Assembly: GCA_003142375.1 (NCBI GenBank)
Contig: PLME01000013.1
Span: forward strand, 27,929 to 83,754
Direction: 5' to 3'
Source of the DNA: Dehalococcoidia bacterium
GTDB lineage: Bacteria > Chloroflexota > Dehalococcoidia > GIF9 > UBA5629
DNA: 55,826 nucleotides
Position 1 is the first letter of the stretch; each line of letters begins with the position of its first letter. Of this stretch, positions 50,957-55,826 are shown piece by piece. A program made the position numbers and the translations under genes. The notes below the pieces were generated by a model that saw nothing but the letters and a program-made list of their open reading frames with translations, did no database searches and was not told the DNA's origin.

Positions 50957-51722
50957 CAGCATGATAAACGCCACCTATTCCACGCTTTACAAGGCTCCAG
51001 AAGCCCTCGATGGTGTTAGTGTGGGCATTCCCAATGACATACTGCCCATTGGCATGATTGCACTTAATATGATCGAATCCCATATCGTCAAGCGTGTTGT
51101 AAACCGAGTATTCATCCGTATAGATGATCGTTTTGCGCTCAACATTCTTAGCAATAAGAGGCATAACAGTAGAGCGTTTGACGTTAGCGACCGCTTTGAC
51201 ACTGACCTTACCCTCACGCTCTGCAATTCCGATCACGGGAATCTTGTGGGAACCTTCGGCTGGCCTGCCCTGGTTGTCGCCACGCCTTTTGCCGCCGATG
51301 TAAGTTTCATCAATTTCCACTTCATTCTTGAACATACCCTCATTCTCATCAAGAAGTGTGCGGATTTGTTTGAACATTCGCCAAGCCGTCTTATAGGTTA
51401 CTCCCGTTCTGCGTTGCAATTCTTTAGCGGAATGACCACTTCGGGTAGTTGCCATCCAAAACATAGCCTCGAACCAAACCTTGAGCGGAGTGCTGGACTT
51501 GTGGAAGATTGTTCCGGCAGTCGGGTAGACCTCATGGCCGCAGAGATCGCACTTGTAGCATGGCCTTTTGGCTATTTTGTAATGCTTCGTGACCTTTTTA
51601 CAGGTCGAACATTCTATGCCATCGGGGAAGCGGTAATTCTTGAGCCATTCAAGGCAGGCATCGTCGCTGGCAAATTCCTTCTCGAAATGTTTGGCTGTGT
51701 ATTTGGCTTGTTTCGTCTTCAT
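50850..51722 (-). CDS. IS1595-family transposase (ISXO2-like, DDE)
   Basis: A 290-residue transposase. The N-terminal zinc ribbon has CSTC and CDLC pairs with GHEVYPTAGTIFHKSSTPLKVW between it and the core. The catalytic domain shows Asp in EVEIDETYIGGKRRG, Asp in IIYTDEYSVYN and Glu in TNTIEGFWSLVKRGIGG, with a Lys seven residues after the Glu, the DDE-K pattern of this family. ATG 51722 is chosen because AGAGGAT lies just before it and the promoter in the right inverted repeat would lie inside a longer version. All catalytic residues are present, so it should be active. Confidence 0.95.
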   Translation of the reverse strand: MKTKQAKYTAKHFEKEFASDDACLEWLKNYRFPDGIECSTCKKVTKHYKIAKRPCYKCDLCGHEVYPTAGTIFHKSSTPLKVWFEAMFWMATTRSGHSAKELQRRTGVTYKTAWRMFKQIRTLLDENEGMFKNEVEIDETYIGGKRRGDNQGRPAEGSHKIPVIGIAEREGKVSVKAVANVKRSTVMPLIAKNVERKTIIYTDEYSVYNTLDDMGFDHIKCNHANGQYVIGNAHTNTIEGFWSLVKRGIGGVYHAVSPKYLQSYLNEYQFRYNHRLDSAPMFQTVLNQIR

Positions 51723-51742
51723 TTTTCTATCCTCTTGAACGT

Positions 51743-51771
51743 AGTATACCATATAAAACACGTGGTGTCAA
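51743..51771 (-). promoter_or_regulatory. Near-consensus transposase promoter in the right inverted repeat
   Basis: Minus strand: TTGACA (51766-51771), 17-base spacer, TATACT (51743-51748), about 20 bases before the transposase ATG, with an SD-like AGAGGAT between. The -35 lies within the terminal inverted repeat, so transposase binding at the end could repress its own gene. Confidence 0.85.
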
Positions 51772-51783
51772 GGGATACTCACC
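51757..51783. repeat. Right terminal inverted repeat
   Basis: Read on the minus strand it begins GGTGAGTATCCC and includes ACCACGTGTT, pairing with 49527-49553. Confidence 0.9.
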
Positions 51784-51791
51784 AATATTAA
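51784..51791. repeat. Target-site duplication, right copy
   Basis: AATATTAA directly outside the right inverted repeat, identical to 49519-49526. Confidence 0.9.
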
Positions 51792-51845
51792 ATACTAAAT
51801 AAATACAAAAAACCTAAATGATAAAAATGAAAGAAGGGGAGGAAG

Positions 51846-52001
51846 GCGTTGAAGAGCAAACAGGCTCCTCTTCGTATCCAGCGACGCGGGAAATGTGTTC
51901 TAACGATAGGATCGTACCGGGCACAGGGCGTTGAAGAGGGGCTTTAGCCCCTCTTATAAACATAATCCCCTCTCTTTTGGAGAGGGGCGGGGGAGAGGGA
52001 T
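51846..52001. repeat. Dispersed palindromic repeats, family A (copies 3a and 3b)
   Basis: Two consecutive units. The first (51846-51927) starts GCGTTGAAGAG and contains CCAGCGACGCGGGA. The second (51927-52001) has the GAAGAGGGGCTTTAGCCCCT hairpin and a CCCCTCTC/GAGAGGGG hairpin. The same two units occur in the same order at 53389-53531. They fill most of the 254-base gap between the transposon and the next gene. Confidence 0.8.
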
Positions 52002-52009
52002 AAAATACT

Positions 52010-52039
52010 TTGGTATTTAGAATTTAAAAATTATATACT
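52010..52039 (+). promoter_or_regulatory. Candidate promoter of the CARDB lipoprotein gene
   Basis: TTGGTA (52010-52015), 18-base spacer, TATACT (52034-52039). The ATG at 52046 is 7 bases after the -10, so the transcript would be leaderless; no Shine-Dalgarno sequence is present. Confidence 0.5.
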
Positions 52040-52045
52040 TAAAAT

Positions 52046-53254
52046 ATGTTGAAGGCGTTGGGATTGGTCACGGCGGTGCTGGCAGGCGGTTTGCTACTCT
52101 TGGGCTCATGCATAGCTTCTCAACCTGTCCCCGCCCAAACGCAGAGCGAAAATACGACCTCGCCAGTGGAGCAGAAAAGCCCCTGGCCGCATATTAACTC
52201 TTTCTCGGCCAGCAACGACAATATCACGCCCGGCGAAAACGTTACCCTGCGCTGGGATACGTCTGATGCCTATTTGGTATCCATAGATCCGGGTATAGGG
52301 AAAATCGGAGCTTCGGGTTCGCTGGAGGTGGCGCCCCAAGTGACGACCAGGTATACCCTAACGGCCGCAACCGCCATGGGAGAGGCTACGGGTTGGGTGA
52401 CGGTGCAGGTTGCATCTAAAAGCACCATCATGCCCGACCTGCTGATAACCGGCGTGACCTATAACAGCGGATTGCTTTACTATACGATCAAGAACGCCGG
52501 CGCTGTAGCGGCCGGACAGAGCTACACCTACCTCTATGACCTGAGCCATATGCAGCGGGACATGAGCTGGGTAGAGGGCCTGGCTCCGGGCCAGGAGAGG
52601 ACCCTGCCTTTCACCAACTTTAACTATGATGGCAGACAGATTACCGTGTGTGCCGACGGCGGCCATGACGTGGTTGAAGCGGATGAGGATAATAATTGCT
52701 ACGTACCCGTCTTCGGTTTCAAATATAACTACGATTTTGCGCAGTATGCTACGCGGGCGATCTGGAGGAATACCTTTGGAGGCGTGAATTTCGGCGAGGT
52801 GGGTGACAGCAACAGCGGGATGGCAACAAAAATTAACCAGGCGGTTGCCGAAGATAATCAGACCTATAATAACGTAATCGAGATGGTCCCGCCCGGCTCA
52901 TCCCACCAGTGGATAGAGGGGCATTTCGGCGACTGGCAGGAGCAGTGGAACGTGGGCGGGTCCATGGTCCCCATTCAACTGCCGCCTGGCACGCATTTCA
53001 CCTCATGGGTCGGCCTTTCTTCTGCGGCCCAGGGTGGCAGCGGCGTCACCTTCATTTTCGGCCTGCAGGATGCCGGCGGGGCCGTGAACTGGTGGCCGGG
53101 CCTGGAAGTTGCCTATGACGGCAAGCTCAAGTCCATAGATATCGACCTGTCGGCCTATGCCGACAAGCAGGTTATGGCCATCTTACGTGTAGAGGCGCCG
53201 ACCGGCCCCGACAAATGCTATGGACTGTGGATCGGTCCGAAGCTGTCGCAATAA
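52046..53254 (+). CDS. Secreted lipoprotein with Ig-like repeat and CARDB-like domain
   Basis: A 402-residue predicted lipoprotein; lipobox LLGSC with Cys22. Residues 48-127 are one Ig-like repeat (INSFSASNDNITPGENVTLRW, then TSDAYLVSIDPGIG) of the type seen three times in the lipoprotein at 3211. Residues 133-230 resemble a CARDB domain, starting PDLLITGVTYNSGLLYYTI and ending VEADEDNNCYV. The last 170 residues form a Trp- and Gly-rich beta domain (SHQWIEGHFGDWQEQW). Probably a surface adhesion or binding protein; ligand unknown. Confidence 0.85.
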   Translation: MLKALGLVTAVLAGGLLLLGSCIASQPVPAQTQSENTTSPVEQKSPWPHINSFSASNDNITPGENVTLRWDTSDAYLVSIDPGIGKIGASGSLEVAPQVTTRYTLTAATAMGEATGWVTVQVASKSTIMPDLLITGVTYNSGLLYYTIKNAGAVAAGQSYTYLYDLSHMQRDMSWVEGLAPGQERTLPFTNFNYDGRQITVCADGGHDVVEADEDNNCYVPVFGFKYNYDFAQYATRAIWRNTFGGVNFGEVGDSNSGMATKINQAVAEDNQTYNNVIEMVPPGSSHQWIEGHFGDWQEQWNVGGSMVPIQLPPGTHFTSWVGLSSAAQGGSGVTFIFGLQDAGGAVNWWPGLEVAYDGKLKSIDIDLSAYADKQVMAILRVEAPTGPDKCYGLWIGPKLSQ

Positions 53255-53311
53255 ATTCCAATACACTGCGGAAAACAACAAATTCCAAGCTATATCCCGA
53301 TGCCATCGGGA

Positions 53312-53374
53312 CCAAAACGGGGCTTCAGCCTCCGATTACAGGGATTGCCACGGCACTTTGTGCCTCGCAGTGAC
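53312..53374. repeat. Dispersed repeat, family B (copy 2, inverted)
   Basis: CCAAAACGGGGCTTCAGCC through GATTACAGG, GATTGCCACGGCAC and GTGCCTCGCAGTGAC; the reverse complement of 44405-44468 with a few differences. The preceding CCCGATGCCATCGGG hairpin near 53296 also pairs with one beside copy 1. Confidence 0.8.
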
Positions 53375-53388
53375 GGGAAAGGAAAGGG

Positions 53389-53625
53389 GCCGTCGAAGAG
53401 GCGATACAAATCCTCTGCTATCCACCGACGCGGGACGTGTACTCTCACGGAGAGACCATCCGGGTAAGGGGCGTTGAAGAGGGGCTTTAGCCCCTCTTAT
53501 AAACATAAACCCCTCTCCATGGGAGAGGGATAAATATAAGGAGAAAAGGCGTTGAAGAGGGAACCCGTTCCCTCTTAGAAAAAAGAAAACCACTCTCCAC
53601 TGGAGAGGGGTCAGGGGAGAGGGAT
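53389..53625. repeat. Dispersed palindromic repeats, family A (copies 4a, 4b, 4c)
   Basis: Three units in a row: 53389-53470 (like 51846-51927), 53470-53531 (like 51927-52001) and 53549-53625 (like 45870-45948). Together with the family B copy they fill the gap after the CARDB lipoprotein; no gene is seen here. Confidence 0.8.
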
Positions 53626-53672
53626 ATAAGTCAAACTTATCCTAATTGCCCCCTTGACATAAATGATATAAT

Positions 53673-53831
53673 ATGCACATAAAGCACAGGACGCACGTGT
53701 TGGATGTCCATGCTGTGCCGGATGAAAGTGACATGTTGGAAACACCGGAAAGACTGGATATAGTGGATGGGATGGAAGGTACCACAATACGCAGATTTCT
53801 GCGGAAAATGGAGGTAAAAATACATGCCTGA
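53673..53831 (+). CDS. Short open frame of uncertain reality upstream of the RHH-like gene
   Basis: A 52-codon frame (MHIKHRTHVLDVHAVPDESD, then MLETPERLDIVDGMEG and RRFLRKMEVKIHA) that overlaps the next start by 8 bases. It has no ribosome site. An extended -10 element (TGATATAAT, 53664-53672) abuts its ATG, so transcripts would begin slightly inside it. It may be untranslated leader, a short regulatory frame or noise. Confidence 0.25.
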   Translation: MHIKHRTHVLDVHAVPDESDMLETPERLDIVDGMEGTTIRRFLRKMEVKIHA

Positions 53832-53991
53832 AATCAGAGCCGCGGTTACGGTAGAGGTGCATCGTAAACTCAAGGAAGAGGCGGCGCGCAGCGGTAAGCA
53901 CCTGAAAGAGCTGGTCGCCGAGGTGCTGGTGGCACATATCAAGAACGGCGCAGGAGGTGTAAAAGGCAGGGCCGCCAGAAGGGGCGGCTAA
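53824..53991 (+). CDS. Small ribbon-helix-helix-like protein
   Basis: A 55-residue protein too short for most gene finders. IRAAVTVEVHRKLKEEAARS followed by GKHLKELVAEVLVAHIKNG has the beta-strand, helix, helix pattern of Arc/MetJ ribbon-helix-helix DNA-binding proteins, with a basic Gly/Arg tail (KGRAARRGG). GGAGGT lies about 9 bases before the ATG. Such proteins are commonly antitoxins or repressors; no toxin partner is adjacent, so a free-standing regulator is more likely. Confidence 0.65.
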   Translation: MPEIRAAVTVEVHRKLKEEAARSGKHLKELVAEVLVAHIKNGAGGVKGRAARRGG

Positions 53992-54208
53992 ACCTTATGC
54001 CATGAAATTTCGTTTTACTAAGATGTCGAACTATAATCTTAATAATTCATTGAGCAGGGAGGTATATTACCTTAATAGTTGCTTAACAGTCGCCATATAT
54101 GATTTCAAGAACAAAAGCCCCGCAGAGGAGGTATGAAAATGTCATGAAGAGCGGCCCAAAACTGCTTAATCATTTTTTTAATCTAAATGGAGGTAAAATC
54201 AAATCAAA
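53992..54208. other. Leader region before the fibronectin-like secreted protein
   Basis: About 217 bases. It contains a TATAAT at 54032-54037 without a good -35, and an AGGAGGT followed by a four-codon frame (MKMS, stop) near 54133. A second GGAGG at 54190-54194 is 14 bases before the main ATG, an unusually long spacing. No RNA gene is recognised. Confidence 0.35.
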
Positions 54209-55825
54209 ATGAAAATCGCAATAGCAAGAATCAGTCCTTTAGTCACTTTATTACTCATACTAGCTATCTTGATACCCGTGGGCATCACTGTCGCACCCGC
54301 TTCTCGCGTGACAGCGGTGGCCACCGGTATAACAAGTATTACGCCTTCCTCTGTCTCGCCCGCTTATGCAAGCGTTGGCGGAACTGTGACCGTGGGCTTT
54401 ACAGTCGCATTCAATGATACAACCCCGGCAGAGGGATACATTTATCTGCAGAAAAGCGGTGTGAACAGGGGGTCAGGCGTCTATTTTTCTTTTGCATCGC
54501 CATCGGTCAGCCAGGCTGCTAGCTATCCGATCACGATCCCTGCCGGAACGGAAAACGGCACCTTTGATTTATTCATAGAAGCACGGCAACCGCAGGGCAG
54601 TGGCACATGGGCGACCGCCCTTTCTTCAAGCAGCGTTATAGTGAGCACGGGCAATTTTGTTGTTGCGCCTACTCTTTCTTCGCCGGCCAGCGGGGTATGC
54701 ACCAATGATAATACTCCCACATTCATTTGGAACACCGTTCCACCAAGCACTAATCTATATACCATTCAATGGACTATAGACCCAACCTTCACCACCTATT
54801 CCACATTTACAACTGCAGCAAATGCTAGCAGTTATACCACCGGTACACTTTCGGATGGGCTTTACTACTGGCGTGTACGGACCCAGGACCAATATGGCAA
54901 TGTCAGCTTATGGTCCAGCGCATGGACCCTCTGCGTTGATACCGCTGCTTCCTTATCTACACCCGTTAACGCCACTCCCAGTAATGGTGCCTTACAGTCA
55001 GCTTCCTACAACCCGACCTATACCTGGTCGGCGAGCACCGGCGACAGCTCAAGCTGCGGCACACTTCAATACATTGTCGAGACATACAATAATTCCGGCA
55101 TGACCCCAACCTATCTTGTGGATAACGCTACGGTCGGAGCAACCTCCTACACCAGCAACACATTATTCCTGGCTAACACTACTTATTACTGGCGTGTGAT
55201 GGCCTTCAACTGCGCTGGCCGTCACAGCTCCTGGAGTACCTCGACGTCCTTTAGCATGGGGCTAAGCGGTAATACTTATACTATCCCGCTGAGCGCCGGA
55301 TGGAACCTGATATCACTGCCGCTGGTGCCTACCAGCACCACGCTTACAACGGTCATGGCACCTATCCTGCCATACTTGCAGGAGATCGCCTACTTCAGCT
55401 ATTCGACGACAACTCCAAACTATATATGGTGGCTACCAGGGGCGGGGGCACTGACCACAATTGAAGCCGGCAAGGCGTACTGGGTGCTGGTCTCTCAATC
55501 CTGCACACTAACCGGCACCGGCACACCTTGTGCTGGCATGGGAACGTCCACTGCGGCGCCCTCACTGCCGCTATACCCGCTGTACACCAGCACCAATTAT
55601 CCGGATGGCTGGAACATGATCGGGTTCAAATCTACTCAACCCTTGCTGGCAGGAGATGCCACGCACGCGGGGTACTTCTCCGGCGTAGCGAGCAAGTTCA
55701 GTTACCCTCTCTACCGCTGGGCCGGCGGATGGGCGCTGGTCGCGTCTACTGAAAATTTGACGCCCGGCACCGGCTACTTTATGCAGGTGAATACGGCCGG
55801 CAATTTAGTGGCGCCGTGCCAGTAA
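54209..55825 (+). CDS. Secreted repeat protein with fibronectin-type-III-like domains
   Basis: A 538-residue exported protein that ends one base before the window edge. The signal peptide spans about residues 1-31 (LVTLLLILAILIPVGITVAPAS) with no lipobox. After an N-terminal beta domain (residues 40-150), two FN3-like modules follow. Each ends in YYWRVR-TQDQYGNVSLWS or YYWRVMAFNCAGRHSSWS, the aromatic-rich strand of domains seen in surface-layer and adhesion proteins. The last 190 residues contain two GWNLISLPL / GWNMIGFKS-type units, each with a KAYWVLV or GYFMQV strand, a repeat common in secreted proteins of Chloroflexota and relatives. Ser/Thr content is very high. Role unknown. Confidence 0.82.
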   Translation: MKIAIARISPLVTLLLILAILIPVGITVAPASRVTAVATGITSITPSSVSPAYASVGGTVTVGFTVAFNDTTPAEGYIYLQKSGVNRGSGVYFSFASPSVSQAASYPITIPAGTENGTFDLFIEARQPQGSGTWATALSSSSVIVSTGNFVVAPTLSSPASGVCTNDNTPTFIWNTVPPSTNLYTIQWTIDPTFTTYSTFTTAANASSYTTGTLSDGLYYWRVRTQDQYGNVSLWSSAWTLCVDTAASLSTPVNATPSNGALQSASYNPTYTWSASTGDSSSCGTLQYIVETYNNSGMTPTYLVDNATVGATSYTSNTLFLANTTYYWRVMAFNCAGRHSSWSTSTSFSMGLSGNTYTIPLSAGWNLISLPLVPTSTTLTTVMAPILPYLQEIAYFSYSTTTPNYIWWLPGAGALTTIEAGKAYWVLVSQSCTLTGTGTPCAGMGTSTAAPSLPLYPLYTSTNYPDGWNMIGFKSTQPLLAGDATHAGYFSGVASKFSYPLYRWAGGWALVASTENLTPGTGYFMQVNTAGNLVAPCQ

Positions 55826-55826
55826 C

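Larger units (their letters stand above)
49527..51783. mobile_element. IS1595-family transposon with two passenger genes (2257 bp)
   Basis: The element is bounded by imperfect 27-base terminal inverted repeats (49527-49553 and 51757-51783, 23 of 27 matching; core GGTRAGTATCCC and ACCACGTGTT) and flanked by a perfect 8-base duplication. It contains, left to right, a 392-residue membrane-anchored protein gene, a 63-residue protein gene, and on the opposite strand an IS1595-type transposase. The left half is strongly AT-rich compared with the host and with the transposase gene. All parts look intact. The flanking bases on either side join into a plausible empty site within AT-rich intergenic debris. 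IS1595 relatives are known to carry passengers; these two are not ones I recognise. Confidence 0.92.

Noticed and set aside
50961-51791. 276-codon plus-strand frame opposite the IS1595 transposase
   Set aside because: Transposase on the minus strand has catalytic motifs, promoter and ribosome site; the opposite frame has none of these and runs through the inverted repeat into the flank.
53389-53625. Regularly spaced palindromes that might be a CRISPR array
   Set aside because: Units differ in length and internal sequence, there are no uniform spacers and no cas genes; they match dispersed intergenic repeats elsewhere.
53654-53672. TTGACA next to TATAAT before the small RHH-like gene
   Set aside because: Spacing is 7 bases, so they cannot act together; only the extended -10 was used.

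Overview
This 55.8 kb window looks like chromosomal DNA of an uncultured anaerobic bacterium with moderately high GC. Gene content points to Chloroflexota, probably a Dehalococcoidia-like lineage. The clues are a four-subunit 2-oxoacid:ferredoxin oxidoreductase, several acyl-CoA enzymes, paired PAC2 proteins, very long multi-PAS signalling proteins, Ig-repeat lipoproteins and starts that look leaderless. The phylum is an inference; there is no rRNA or tRNA here to test it.

Layout. 0-7.4 kb: phosphate transporter (pit), FLVCR-like MFS carrier, small membrane proteins, an Ig-repeat lipoprotein, an AlkD-like DNA repair protein and a lipoprotein serpin. 7.6-14.2 kb: a glycerol-3-phosphate dehydrogenase / alkylglycerone-phosphate-synthase-like flavoprotein / FGGY kinase operon, facing an SCP2-membrane fusion protein and a GNAT. 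14.3-20.1 kb: P3B-type (MgtA-like) ATPase and a 7-PAS diguanylate cyclase. 20.4-26.3 kb: acyl-CoA synthetase, DUF4239 protein, a korDABC operon with a tandem-ACT protein, and a frameshifted DUF2780 gene. 26.4-33.2 kb: a REC/10-PAS/HD-GYP protein overlapping glgB. 33.4-36.8 kb: two PAC2 proteins, enoyl-CoA hydratase and 3-hydroxyacyl-CoA dehydrogenase. 36.9-44.3 kb: phosphotriesterase-like hydrolase divergent from a TetR regulator, ispH, a TPR lipoprotein, a CoA-transferase/RAM/HIT operon, a GIY-YIG protein and metF. 44.5-49.4 kb: NarL-type two-component pair, second acyl-CoA synthetase, DegV and SDR proteins. 49.5-51.8 kb: an intact IS1595-family transposon. 52.0-55.8 kb: secreted surface proteins separated by dispersed palindromic repeats.

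The most notable object is the element at 49527-51783. It has imperfect 27-bp terminal inverted repeats and a perfect 8-bp target duplication (AATATTAA). It carries an IS1595 transposase and two AT-rich passenger genes of unknown function: a 392-residue membrane-anchored protein and a 63-residue acidic protein. Each inverted repeat contains an inward-facing promoter. The left one would start transcription at the passenger's ATG, giving a leaderless message; the right one is a near-consensus promoter for the transposase.

Much of the rest fits an organism that activates and oxidises fatty or organic acids (two acyl-CoA synthetases, hydratase, dehydrogenase, CoA-transferase, 2-oxoacid oxidoreductase) and has elaborate cyclic-di-GMP signalling. 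Several genes lack a Shine-Dalgarno sequence and have a -10 element placed so that transcription would begin at or within a few bases of the start codon.
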